From Cercis canadensis (taxonomy: Eukaryota > Streptophyta > Magnoliopsida > Fabales > Fabaceae), in NCBI GenBank assembly GCA_003255065.1, contig QAOA01005636.1:1-64000 (forward strand): 64,000 nt of DNA, written 5' to 3'. Position 1 is the stretch's first letter; each line of letters starts with the position of its first letter. A model generated the notes under the pieces. The model ran no database searches. It saw only the letters and a program-made list of their open reading frames with translations, and had not been told where the DNA came from. Below are positions 1-14,400 of this stretch, in pieces. Made by a program: the position numbers and the translations under genes.

Positions 1-240
1 ATACATTAAAAGAGTCTCCCTCAGCTAAAGTATTTGTTTTCTACACTGCCTGTTGCCGAAAAACAACTCCACAGTTTGCATCCGAACTGGAAAAAAATCA
101 ATCACCCGCGCAGTAGAATTTGGCCCCTCGAGAGAAGCTAGAACTTCTTGAAGACCGCTTGCCATATGGCGCTTAATTTAGTTCTATTCAATGCTTTGTC
201 CTAATGTTGTGGTGGGTATTCTTCATATTTCAGAATCCTA
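1..240 (+). promoter_or_regulatory. Upstream region / 5'UTR of the HUB2-like gene
   Basis: There is no coding signal here. Pyrimidine-rich sequence ending TTTCAG at 228-233 lies 7 bases before the start codon, which suggests that the leader is itself spliced, or that this is the end of a leader intron. No TATA box could be placed with confidence. Confidence 0.4.
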
Positions 241-3200
241 ATGGAAAACTCAGACTGCGATGAACCCGAGAAGAAGAGGCCTCATTTGAGTTCGGTGTCC
301 TCTACCATGGCTCGGAACTCAACCAACCCACCAACAAACAACAAATGCGTAAGCCCCATTTCTCTCTTTCAACGTAGCTCATTATACTAAAGTGTATATG
401 ATTCTCCCATCCGGTTCTTTCTGTTTCGTGTATGTCTTGTGTTTTGTTAGTAATCTTTTATGCATATTCTTTAATATTAGGACTTTTATTGAATTGAGTA
501 ACTGCTAAGACTACCTTTTCTGCTTTGTAATTGGGTTTTTGAAGCTTTTAGAGGGTGTGCAAGGGTTGGTCCATTGGTTTCTCATCAACGTATAAGAGAA
601 GTAAAATTTTGTGATTGTTATCATGTGAGTCGGCCCTAGGAAACTGGGTGGCGATTTAGTTGTGCTTAGGGCTTACTACTAACTTGAGAGTTGTGGAGTG
701 CAGTAAGGATGAATTTGGTGTCTTCTCATTTACATTAGAATTTGGATCTGATTGGATGGTGGTGATGTGGAAAAGTAAAAAAGAATTGAAGTTTCACTAT
801 GTGTTAATCATCAAAGACTGGGACTTCAGTAAATATTTGCTTGTCCTTATATGTACTTATAGTGCTTTCTGAAGTTGTGCTTATTTGCCTCTTATCTGTA
901 ACAGATCATATGAGTCTGGAATCTATCCTTGAAAATTCTAGTATCTCTCCAACTATAGACACCCTAAACCTGCAAAAGTGGCTTGTTACGTCAGCTGCCA
1001 CTATCATTGTTGCCCTTACTATCTCCACCACTTTCATACCACCTTTTCACTGTTGTTGCTGCAGTTAACTTTATTCTACCACCTCTACATTACCACAGAT
1101 ATTCTTCTTGTGATCACCATCATTCTCTCCCCATTAGTCCTGTTGATTATACAAGCTTGCTAAGTAAGTTAATAATAGTCCATTTCACCTATATGAAGTC
1201 CTGAACTCAGTGGTGCTAAATTGGTGGCAATGATGAGACCGGGTTTGGAGGGTAGTGAAAACCTCCTGCTCTTGTCAGGGAAAGAAGATACGGTGCTGCA
1301 TTGTTGACTCAATATGTATTGTGAACCAAGATCTATTGATCCATCATTCCAAATCCCTAAAGTTTTGGGATTAAAAATTCTTTGTGTTAAATCATTCCAA
1401 GAGATATGTCTAATGTCATTCAGAATTTTTCTTTCAAAACATATATAGCAACAGTTTTGGAAACTAACAAAAAAAGAAAAAAAACAAAACAAAACAAAAA
1501 ACAAAAAACAAAAAAAAAAACTGCATGAGCCAGGGTTTTATGGGCTGCTCATCATGATTTTTAAGGAAAAAAGGCTACTTNAACAAAAAACAAACAAAAA
1601 AAACTGCATGAGCCAGGGTTTTATGGGCTGCTCATCATGATTTTTAAGGAAAAAAGGCTACTTGATTCTTGTGTATCCTTTTAGTATCTCTTTACCTTTG
1701 TACTTCGTTACTAATATCCCTTTCCTTTTTCCATGTCTCTGCCATTTGTTTTACATGTCTTGTGCCCAGTTTTGCTTTTTCATGAATCTCTTTCTAAGTG
1801 TTACTTGCATAATGGAGGAAAATTATGTTCTCTCCAGGCTGATGCAGGAGTCTTGCAATTCCAGAACCAGCAGCTTGTTCAACAGATAGACATCCAGAAA
1901 CGTGCATTGCATGATCTAGAAGTAAAACTTAGAGAGTTGAAAGACAGGGAAAATTCTTATCATGACACGTTAATTGCAATAAACCAGCTATGGAGTCAGG
2001 TTATTCTTTATCATCATGCTTGTCTTATCACTGCATCTTCTCTGTATTCATATTTTCTGTCTATTCCATTATTTTTCTTTTAAAAGTGATACTACCTTTA
2101 AAAGTAGTTTTTTATTTTTTTGGTGGGGATGGAAAGTAAGGCATTCCCTGTCATATTTCTGTAGGATAGGCACATTGGTTGAATTTTTTTTTTTTTTTTC
2201 AGTTGGCCGATGATCTGATTCTTCTTGGCATACGAGCTGGGAGAGACCAAAATGCTTTGCAAACTTTGGATTGTCCTTATAATCCTCAAGGTACTTATAT
2301 GCCTATATTTTATATTTTTTCTATGCATTATTAGGAAAATGCAAGATAGTGACTTGATTTATTCTCCAGGTTCACTTCCTTTGTGTCCAGCAGAAGATGT
2401 GATTCTTCGTAGATTAATACAGAAAGATTCTATTGAAGCAAGCAGCAATGAGATTGTTAATTGTGTTGAGAAAGCCCTGACTATGCGCCAGTCATTTACG
2501 TTGGACTTGTTGAAACTCCTTCAAGATTCCATTGATGCTCAGAGGGAAAGAACTGACGGTATTGCTCAGGTTTTGCATGGGAAATTATCTTCAGAAGGTA
2601 AGAAGCTTTTATGTACTATCCAATTGTTGATATGTTGTTCACTTTTTAGTTTGTTACTAATAGCTTAGTATTTTCCTTCGACTTATCATTGCTGTAGGAT
2701 TATTTGAGGAAATTTTGTATGGATGATCTGTTATGGTTACTCATTGTGGTGTTTGCAGATGCTATCATCCAAATGTCTAAGATTGATGATATGATGAAAG
2801 AGGAGACAAACAATTTACGTGAGGCGATTGATGCTCTCCAGATGAAGCAGAAAGAGTATACTGTTGGTATGCAAAATTATGTTAGCGGCCACTTGGAGGA
2901 CAAATCTGAAATTAAACGCCTTACAGGTCTCTAAAATGTTTCTTTTTCTTTGATATCTTTGTATTTTTATGCACTTAACTTTGCTAAATATCAATTATGT
3001 TGCTAGTACTTTTTTTTTTCACTATGTGGCCAACTTAACTAAAAAATTATAGAGTAGCAAAGCTTTATGTGGTTATTAATCATCTTGATAATCCTATGCT
3101 AAGGTTGCCAAAGAGTTATTGTTGTTTGTTTTGGGTGTGTTTTGTGGGGGGGGGAGGGGTTCGAGAAAGAAAGGGTTTCCTTTTGGTTGTATTCATTTCT

Positions 3201-6200
3201 TTTAATCATGAGTGAATGGTAAATACTGAATCGTGTTAGAATTGCTGGAGGATTTGTAGCTGCTATAATCTTACATTGAATATCATCTCTTGTTGCTTTG
3301 ATGATTGGGAAATTTATCCATTCAGAATTATGTTCCTTTGGCACATTTTATTTCCAGATGAATTGTAATAGTTTGTGAGACAAAAGTAGGTTAATTCTAA
3401 AGTAAATTGGGGGCGACCATCTATGTTCTCATTCTGAGGTTAAGCAGGAGGAGTGAGTATTTTGAGCATTAGTTGAATAAGATCAGTAGTAGGGATGCGT
3501 GTTTACCTAATTGATGACAAGCCTCTGATGTTGAAAGAGCTAGTCTTGATTGAAAATCACATAAAAGGGAAGAAAGTATGTTTTGACAGAAATCTGGAAA
3601 AATGCCTGATAGGTTATGCAAGGTGAATTCATTTTATGATTTTATTTTCTGATAGAAAGCTTAACCCTGAAAAAAAAAATACCGGTATGTAATCTAATAA
3701 TCTAATTTATCAAAAAAAAAAAAAAAAAAAAGGTTCTATAAAAGGTGTTCTGAAACATTATGATAGTTACAGTAAAGTTTGTGATAACAAATTGTAATGA
3801 ATATAGTTGACTCCATCCTAGAAAGTAATGTTAATGGGCTTTCTTAGGCCACTTTTTGGTTGGTCTTAGGTGTGTCTCCTCATAGACTTGATTATCATGA
3901 AGCCCAAACATGGACAAACAACACAAACATTACATGACTGTTTTGGGATCATCATTTAGGTGATATTTAGGAAACCTTGCTAATATGGCTTTGAGGTAGG
4001 CTTTGAAGTTCCAAAATTGTAGAATTAAAGTTAGACTTTGGGGATCCAATGACCATATATCAAATTCTAATAACTTAATTTGATTCAATTTATAACCCAA
4101 TGGACCATAATAAAAGGCCAATACAGCACCACAGAAAGTATAAAATTTCCCTGCACATTCAAACTCAAAAAAATGTACTAGGCTATCGAACCAATAACAT
4201 TATAACTTCCAGTGACTCTTTCCTTTGGACAAAAAGGACTTCTTCCAAAGAGGCTGAAATTCATTCAACTAGTGCATCCTTCTTCTGTTTTCTTCCCCAT
4301 TCTCCAAACAGAGACAAATTTCTTCTTGTGAGCCCCCTCTAAGGTCAAGTCTTTCATTTGGACAGTGGTACTCAATGGGATTCATACTAACAACTTGTTG
4401 GTTCTGAAACCAAAACAACTTCTTCTAATATGTGTATTTTGTGTAGTAATAGCTCTAAATGTGGTGCTCATCTGTTTTTACATTCCCCAGAAGCCAATTA
4501 TATTTTTCATTGACTTTTTGTTGTTTTTAGAGAGTCCTGGATCTGTCCTGAGAATTTGTAGCAATTTTCATTTATTACTATAGTGTCTTTAGAAGGAATG
4601 AGGATGGATAGGCCTTATGGAGATTTTCTGTATATGCTGCCATTTGGGGTCTTTGGTTGAGATGTAGTGCAATAATCTTTAAGGACAAGTTTCTGCCTCT
4701 GCCCTTGTTATGGGGTTTGAGTGATTTTCTTAGCTTCTCCATTGGGTCATGGGCCTTTTAGGGTTCTCCTTGTTGGATATGCAGTTGGAGTTGGACAGCT
4801 TTATTGTATCTATGTGGTTTTCTTGTGTTTCATTTTCTGTGGATTTATCTAGGAGAATCTCCTATTCTCTGTCTGTGTACCTTTTCTTTCTCTTTCTAAT
4901 ANAGTGATTTTCTTAGCTTCTCTATTGGGTCATGGGCCTTTTAGGGTTCTCCTTGTTGGATATGCAGTTGGAGTTGGACAGCTTTATTGTATCTATGTGG
5001 TTTTCTTGTGTTTCATTTTCTGTGGATTTATCTGGGAGAATCTCCTATTCTCTGTCTGTGTACCTTTTCTTTCTCTTTCTAATATGATTTTTTCTTTTAT
5101 TAAAGAAAATTATGCAGCCAGCCAATGGCTGCTAAAGATATAGTATGAAAATGGCATCTGCACAAGATGTATATGTGTGTATACATAGACATACACATTT
5201 CAAAGATTTTGTAGGATAAGTGTGCATCAGCAATTTATAAATAAGTTAGTTTGTAAGTTGAAGGCCTCTTATTTACATCTATACAACATGTATATGTGTG
5301 TGTATACAGAGACTTAAAATTATGAAGAATGATAGGGACTTAAAATTTCGTGGTTAAAATTAATTAGGAAGGATATGACCAGTGTGGCAAAATAATATCT
5401 TGGGGCCTTGTATTTATAGGTAAGGGTTTTGCAGCCTAGCGATTGAGAATGATTGATTAATATAATGATTTTCTGAAAACATGTGGCAGATTTATGCGAT
5501 CACGTTCTTATGTAGTTATGAAGATCATATTACTGCTTAGTTGATGGCATGATTGATACTTTATAGTGTCTTATGTTCATGCTGAAAGGTGAGCTTGATG
5601 AGTGCATGACTGAACTTGAAGAGAGTAGAAGAAAACTAGTCAATCTTAGAATGCAAAAGGATGCAGCAATGGGGATGCATTACCCCAGTTCAGATGCAGT
5701 GAATGGAAACTTGTCTCCTGAAAAGCCTGCAGAGAGGACCATGGGTTTGCGTGAGTTGAAGGATTCAATTGAGGAAGCAAAGGTCTGTCATGCGATTTTC
5801 TTTCCTTCCTTTTTCTGTCTCTAGTCCTCAGTATATTAAAGATTGCATAATGTTGTAGATACTAGCTGCTGACCGTCTTTCCGAGCTTGAAGATGCACGG
5901 GAAGACAATCTAACCTTGACAAAACAACTGCAAGATCTCCAGGTTTGTAACTTTTCAGTATCCATGTTTGATTGTTCTGTCATGTTTTCTTGAAAAGTTA
6001 AGATGCATTTACGTGTAACATTCTTGTTTTTCATATTGTTATTTGACAAAAGGAAAAAAAGAATTGTTTGAAGAAGAAAGAGAACTAGGGATGATAAGAC
6101 AGCCTCCAAGAAAAGCTTTCATAAAGGGCTAAAAAGAAAAACAAGAAAGAGAACACATTCAGCGCAAAAGAGCTATCCAATCCCTTTACAAATCCAATAA

Positions 6201-8439
6201 AAGAAATGCCACAAAATAGACCATGAGCTTTAACGTAAAAGAAAGCCTGCAATACAAGCCTATCCTGTACAAAAATGGAGAGGTTAAACTTGCTGCTTGA
6301 AATTTCTAGCATTATGTTCTAGCCATAAGTAATTTATATATTGTTTATTTTCAGAATGAACTGAATGATGATAAGTATGTACGCTCATCCAGAATATACT
6401 CTTTGGTAAACGATCAACTTCAACACTGGAATACTGAATTGGAGCGGTACAAAGCACTGACAGAATCTCTGCAGGTTAAAAGTGATTTCTTTTTCCATCT
6501 TTTCTTTAGGTGTAAAACATTTTGATTGTACTTTCTTCCCTTATTCATTTTAAATTATTTTCTCTTTCTAAATAATGTCAGGCTGAAAGGGTTCATGTCA
6601 TGAAGTGGGAGAAGGAACTAAATTCAAAGTTGGAGTCTGCAGACACTGCAAGGCATACAGTTGACAATTCTGACTCTAGGATTGAAGAGTTAGAGCTTCA
6701 GTTGCAGAAGTGTATTATTGAAAAGAATGATCTTGAAATTAAGATGGAAGAGACTATACAGGATTCTGGTTAAATAGCATATCACTTGTTCTCAGTTAAG
6801 ACCTGGTGCATATGATTGGATCTTCTAGTTTCTAATGGTATTACATGTTTCAGGGAGAAAAGATATCAAATCTGAATTTCATGTGATGGCCTCAGCTTTA
6901 TCTAAAGAAATGGGAATGATGGAAGCTCAATTGAAAAGATGGAAGGATGCAGCTCATGAGGCAGTTTCTTTACGTGAGAAAGCGCATTCACTAAGGGCGT
7001 TGTTAAGCGGAAAGGTTTTTTCTCACACTTGCCCAATATTTGGTGTCTTTAATTTTCCTTTGCCACCCATCTTTTTGGAGAAGTGTATCTAGTAGTTTGA
7101 TTCTGTCATGTTCCTTCCAGAGTTACTTCTTTAGAAAATGGAACTACCTTGGAACCATTGGTTATAGCTGTCTCAGTTTTGGTTCTTTTAGCAATTTGTC
7201 ATGGTTGTGCTTTTCAATTGTCCAGTTTATTTAATTAGGATCCTGTATATTTGTGGAGTCTGTAGAGAATTTGACAAGGATTTTAAGTTCGTACAAACTA
7301 TTTTAAAGTTTCTAAGTAGATTCCTGATAATATTCCTTCTTTCACCAGAAAGTCTTGTGCCTGGGTTTGTCAAATTTTGCTTCTAAGAGGGGCCATAGTT
7401 CATTTAGTGAAACCCTTCTTTCTTAAAGTTGGGGAATGGGGATAGACCATATGATGATAGAAAACTATCACAACTTAGAAGGAGCCACTGAAGCCATCTC
7501 TCTTGTACCCCTCCCTTAAAAGAGTCAAAAAAAGAAAAAGGACAAACATAGCACAACAGAGAGAAAAAGTTTAAGTTCAAAGTAATTTGAAATCGACATA
7601 GTCTTCTTATCTTCTCTCTAAATTTCCTATGATCTCTGCTACATATATGTTGTTTAATATTATTTCATTTGATTTTTCTTATTTCTTGCTTTAAAATTTA
7701 TTCATTCTTTTGCTGTGAAGTAGATGAGTGAATTTAGGAGCTTATCAAACAAATGTGCTGAACAGGCTGTGGAGATAAAGTCTTTAAAAACATTGGTAGG
7801 TCTCTCTTCGTCTTTGTCTTTATGCACTTTCTTCTTCTTTTCCTATTTGTATTGAACTATTCTTGCATCCGCTGTTGGTTCTTTGTTCTTTGCCCTTCAT
7901 TATTCAAGGTTCAATTTGACCAAAGCATCCTTATCCATTATCCTCTGAATCTGAAGTATGTTTGTGACTCAGTCAGAATTACTGATGTATTTTCTTGGCT
8001 TTTATTGTGTGTCATTGTGCTCTTACGTCGTCCTTTGTGCATATGTGCATGAATAAATAATTATTTTTCAAAAGCTTCAATATATTTTATTGGCTCGATA
8101 AACATTCTTGTATCAAGGTGTAAATCGCTATGGAAGCTGTAAGGTAGCGACATTTATTTGGATGAATATATTAAAGAAATAAACAATACAGTTTGGTGTG
8201 TTTGGTTGGAGCATAAAGCTAGAATTTTCAATCAATTTTTTTTTTTTTTAATTAAAGAGGAAATTTCTTTCCCCAGCCTCATTGTGGTCTTTGACCAATG
8301 GTTACTTTAGGGGTATTTCTCTTATGTGCATCTAGAGGGATTTGAAGTGTTTATTGAGCTGATGTTTGTGTTTCTTTTTCCTTTTATTTTTTTCTGTATA
8401 TACTATGGAAGGTATCTTACCCTGTTTTTGTCTTCTCTT

Positions 8440-8484
<45 letters not shown>

Positions 8485-11400
8485 GTATGTATCTATTTCT
8501 TAGAAGAAGAAAATTTTTCTGCTCAGGGATTTTTGGTCCACGACTTTCTAATCTCTAGGTCATCTAGATTGTCTGTGAACTAATTTCATTCAAATAACCA
8601 ATTAAGATCTTATGTTGCAGATTGAGAAGTTGCAGAAGGAAAAACTGGAATTACAAATCTTTCTGGATATGCATGGACAGGAGAATCATGAGAAAAGGTA
8701 TATGTGGTTTCCAAGATGATGGCAAGAGTTTCATGCAATTGAATCTAAATTGCTGATGGTATAGAATTACTTTTGGTTTAAAATAACGGGGATTCTATGA
8801 TACTACATGAGTATGTCATACTAAACTGACGTGGTAAGCATACGTAATTTTCATAATTTATTGGATCTAAGTATAATTTATTTTATTTTCTCAAACAAAC
8901 TTAAAAACAATTGACTTGTACACATGTCACTTACACATTGGGTATTCTCATGTAGTATGACATATTACCTAAATACCAAAAGTATCTAAGAACCTCCTTC
9001 AAATAAATGCTGATATATATGTAGTTCTTTTCGCACTCATTTCTTTATGCTTTGTTTAGGATGATAACTTGATTTATGAGATAGAGATAGTGGAAAAACA
9101 TATGTCTGTCGCATTCTGATAGCACTGCTTCTCATACAATAGCTAGTTGGACCACACTCCTTTTGGTATATGGTGATAAAAAAGTACATTTTGCAGAAGA
9201 ATTGTAGGACGCTTAACCTGGAGTTAAGACCAGTTGCTCTAGTCCCAGGAAGTTCATTTCTCCGTGTTGTCCTTCCTTTCTTCCCTTGCTCAAGTTTGAA
9301 GCTGGTGATGGTATCTGACTTATTGTATTCTTCTTTTGGAGGAGTTATGGATGGGGGAAGTTCCTTTCCTCACTGCTTTCCCTCACTTGGATGTTGGATC
9401 ACCTTTCATCTTTTCTTCATGCTCCCATTGCTTATTTTATGCTATGCAAGAGTTCTGTTACTTGTTTATCTTTATTTTTCACAGTAACCACTGACAGGAA
9501 AGCCTCCAGTTTGGTCCTTAGATGCCTCTAGCACTTTCTCTTGCATATCTTACTTTCTTTTCCTAATCCATACTCCCAATTGGGGAATCTTTCTTGTTTT
9601 AGAATTCTTATGAAAGATAAGGCTCAGAAAAAATCCTAGTAATATTTGTTTCATCACATGTCTTGGGTATACAAGGAGACATCATCTTTATGTGTTACTT
9701 CGTAAGAAGGGTTAATTATTGTTAGTGATTACATGGCTACTTTTGCTACTGCAATGAGCCAATGATTGCCTACATCCTCTAGAACTTCTCATGTAGCTTG
9801 CATTTCCCAGACTTCAAATGACAAGATGATCTGTGTTGATCGAGAGTAATTAGCTTTAGGTCTTTTCGGGGGAGCTTCCCCTCAAATATCTAGAGGGAAT
9901 GGATAGGCACTCATGTTCTTGTGTTCCCTGCTGTTTTTCTTTTTCCCCTGTCCAGGAAGACATCTTATCCTGCTTTACTTTTGTGCTCCTTCCTTTGTTG
10001 TCTTAATTAATTGATCTTTTCTTTTAAAAATAAAAAATAAAAAAGCAACCTATAAGTTTAAGCTGTTAGGAAAGGACCAGGAATGATTTTGATTTATATC
10101 TCTAACAGCAGAGTTAGCATTTTGGTGTAGGTGGTATCTGACTTGGGAATACATTTAAATTCAAAATAAATTTTCCTTCTGTTTTGTTTAGTTGGATAAT
10201 TCATTCTTGATGATTTATGCTACAAAACATGAATTCAGAGATTTGGCAGACATCAGAGAATCAGAATGTAAAGCTCTGTCTCAGGCTGAAGCACTGAAAA
10301 ATGCTTTAGATGAACATAGTCTTGAGTTGAGAGTAAAAGCTGCCAATGAAGCTGAAGCTGCTTGTGAACAAAGGCTTTCTACTGCAGAAGCTGAAATAGA
10401 GGATTTAAGGGCTAAGCTGGATGCTTCAGAGAGGTTTGTGCATGTGTACTTTTGTATTAATTTTGAATTTGCTGTATTGACAAACTGGTGAAGTGTCTCT
10501 ATTATCTTTTCTTCCTTTTCAAGCCTATATTTGGAATTGTTTATGGGAACAGAAGTTTGCGTTGATGAGTATTATTAGGAGGCAGATGGGTTAAGTTCAA
10601 GTCCTCAGACTTCAACATGTGTGCCATGGGAGGATGTTGTTTTACAAGAGTGCCATTTGAGTTATATCACAAAATTAGTTTTCTAAGAGAAAATAAGTAA
10701 AGTGAAACCATAGTTATTAAGCTCAACCGGACATTGACCTGTTCAAGGAATTGGATCATTGTCTCGCTAGTTCAAACCACAAGTCATTGGTCGAACTGCG
10801 GTAGAATAAAAGGTATGATAAAATAATTTTCAGAATTCGGAATGGGCCGTGGGTCTGTTGGTGTGGTTTATTGGAGCATAACGCTACAGCTTTTAACTAG
10901 AGATTCTTACTTTAGAACTTTTGGGATTGGGTAGTGTTTTTGGGCTCCTTATGGATTCTACTAATCATTTCTTTAGAGGTGTTTCTTTGAGGGACATGAG
11001 AGGTCTTTGACCTGATGTTTCTGTTTGTTTTCTTTGTATTAGCAAAAAAATTATTATCTGATTTGTACATTTCTTCCTTAAAAAATTCTTTTTATATAAA
11101 AAGTAAGATAAAATATGTAATATATCAAAAAAAATAAAAAGTAAACATGTAATTTGTAGAGGAAGAGCTCTAGCTCAGTGGAGAGTCATAAGGCTGGTCT
11201 CTTCACCCCTTTTCCCAGTTCGAATTCCCTCATTGCAATTGCTAGTTACCTCCACGTTAAGGGGGGGGAAAAAACATGTAAATTGTAGACATATAGTGAG
11301 GAAAGGAAAAGGTCAAGGACTAAAGCTTTAACTGAGCTAGGTGTTAACATAAATTCATGGGTGACAGATATAATATTAGATATATTTGAATTAATTTTTA

Positions 11401-14400
11401 AAGAGAAAACTGTCATTTTCAACATTAATACAAATAATTGTATTAAGTATAAACCTGATCAGAATACCATCTATAATAAAGAACAAGTTGCAAAAAATTT
11501 TGTACAGCATTTTATTTTTAAAAGTAATTAAATATAGATGTTTATATATTATTTTTTTTTTATGTAAATTAGAAGTTGACTTTTAAAGAGTTCATTAAAA
11601 AAGGAAGAAGGAAACGAGCATCACAAGGAATTGAAACATTGCTTGTTAGTTTAAAATGTAGTGAGAATATGTGATCAACATGGGAGCTGCATGTCAGGCA
11701 TTTGAATCTTTATAACTTTGCTATTAAATACTGAGTTTAGCGTCAAAATGGGTAGAGCTTTCTTTGGACTAACTTCAGAGGTTTTGTTTGGAGTAAGGAT
11801 GGCAAAGTACTTTGGCAATGTGTGTTCTATGCTATTCTTTGGTGTGTTTCCTTGGAGTTAAAGGAAATTTTCTGTCCCTAGATTTGCTTTGGAATAGGCT
11901 TCTTTTCACAGCCTGCCTTTGGTTTTCTGCTCATGGTTTCTTTCAGGGACTCACCGTCGGAGACATGCAGAGGATTGGAGAGCTCTTTTGTATCAACCTC
12001 TTTGTTCTGTCTTTACCTTTTGTTGTTGCTTTACCTATGGAGAACATCTTATCCTCCTTGCCTTTGTATTCCTTCTTCCTGCTAATATTTCTTTTGGTCA
12101 AAAGATGATGCTTTGCCTATGTTTTCACTGTTTTGTCAGAGATATTTTGGAGCTGACGGAAGCTATTAAAGTTAAAGATGCTGAGGCAGAGGCATACATA
12201 TCTGAAATTGAGGTCCCTATCTGATTTCTCTTTTTCCACCCCTATACTAGATGGGCTGCTATTCTCTGCATCTTTTTTCTTGTTGTATAATTGATAACTT
12301 TCCTGCAGACTATTGGGCAAGCATATGAGGATATGCAGACGCAGAATCAACATCTGCTGCTGCAGGTGACTGAGAGGGATGACTATAATATCAAGGTCTG
12401 TCTTATTTTTATCTACTTATCTCTTGTAACTACCAGCTTGTTATGGTCTTCTCTATTTTTCCTTGTCATTACTCCAATAATGTTTTGGATGCTTAGGTTT
12501 TTTCTTATCATATTGCAATATTTACGCAGCTTGTTTCAGAAAGTGTGAAGACAAAACAGTCACACAACACCTTACTATCCGAGAAGCAGATTTTAGGAAA
12601 GCAACTTCAACAAATTAATGCTTCAATAGAAACTGTGAAAATGAGGATTACACACAGTGAAGAGCAGGTCCTCCTTCCCTCTCCGCTTTTTTTTTTCTAA
12701 AAAAAAAAAAAAAAATCCTNAAAAAAAAAGAAATCCTGCAGAAAACTTGCTGCTTACTATTGGTTACAACAAGAATTTGAATCCTGCAGATGAAAGCTCT
12801 TTTATCAGAAGCCATTAAATCTACTCTAGAGGAAAAACACCTTGCAGTCACCCTGGAATCTGCGAAGTGGGAATTGGCTGATGCTGAGAAGGAGTTGAAG
12901 TGGCTCAAATCTGCTGTTGCTTCTTCTGAGAAAGAATATGATCAAATTCAGAAAGATGTGGAAGCTATCCAAATGGAATTGGACAGTGAAAGGTATTTTT
13001 GTTTCTGAGGAGTTGTTTTTAGTCTAGATTTGGGACTGATTTAGGTCAAAATTATATTCTGGGTATTTATATCTACCGCATCCTAGGTCAGAGCTATGAA
13101 ATCTGCTTTTGAGGAAGTACATAGACCTGCGCTAATGCAGCATGATATTCCTCCTCCATTTCAACCTATTATTTTTGCCTTCTTGCACTTCTGAAAACTC
13201 AAACCCTCATATTCTTCTCTCAAACTGTACCTATGACATGCTACTCATCTAAAACCAAACCATTTAGAACTTCTCACAATTAAACAGCCATAAAAATTAG
13301 ACCACCTCTATCTCAATTGAAACTGTTTTGTATTCTCTTTGATATCTTACATAACGAGCTGTCAGCTCTGGAAATTCCACATGTACTTTTAAACCGGGAT
13401 AATACTTGTATGAATCCCCTATTCTTTTAAGCATTATTTTCCTTTCTCCCATAAATTAAAGTTTCAATTACGTTTCCCGTAATAAACATGCTTTGTACTA
13501 TTAGTAAATAATTTTCATCTTGTAAAGGCCAAAAAGAAAATCAAGTTTTACATTTTGTAGAAACCTACAATTTGTATATCTAAAATATACATAATGTTAT
13601 CTTTCTGCAGTTTATATATAAAATTCAGAGATATTTACAATGTCAAACACTTTCTTATTTATGATGTGCAGTCTAATAATGATTTCCTAAAAGTTTACAG
13701 AAGAACATGTGATCATTCACGTGACATTACATTCTGCGTTTAATCATTGTAGCTATGCATTTCCATGGATGTCTTTCTCTTCTTGAACTCATAATTAATT
13801 TCACGCACTGGCAACTACTTTTATTGCAATGCCATACACTAAGTGCTCGTTTGGTACTCAGAATGGTGATTCCATTTCATGCTCTCTTCCATGGAATGAG
13901 CATTCCAATGTTTGGCAGCAAAAAATGACATGGAATGGTGATTCCATTCCAGACCTGATGATTCCATAGAAGTGGGAATGAGAATTCCCATCTGGAGAGG
14001 TGGGATTGCTCATTCCATGCAATTAATGCAGTCTTTTCCCAACATATCCTTATTAGTCTTACAAAATGAGGGATGTTTATGTCTTTCATCAACTATTTTA
14101 ATTCCATTCCACATTGAGTCCATAAAACCACCAAACTATGGAATGGGAATGACCATTCCATTCCTATTCCAATTCCCATTCCCATTCCGATTCCATGAAT
14201 TTTCATTCTGTGTACCAAACGAGTCCTAATTTTTTTGTCTGGAGGCCATTATCTTTGGGGCATTGATATTAATTTCTTTTTCATTGGTAATCAACTCAAG
14301 CATGCACAGGCTGATTTACGCCCCACGATTTCTCCCTTTACCCCTTTAGAGGGAGGAAATGCCTTAAGATCTAATGGTAATAGAATGCTATTCACTGTCT

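Noticed and set aside
11161-11245. Possible functional tRNA gene (TAGCTCAGTGG ... TTCGAATTC)
   Set aside because: No acceptor or anticodon stem pairs form, and an 18-bp target duplication flanks it, so it is a SINE.
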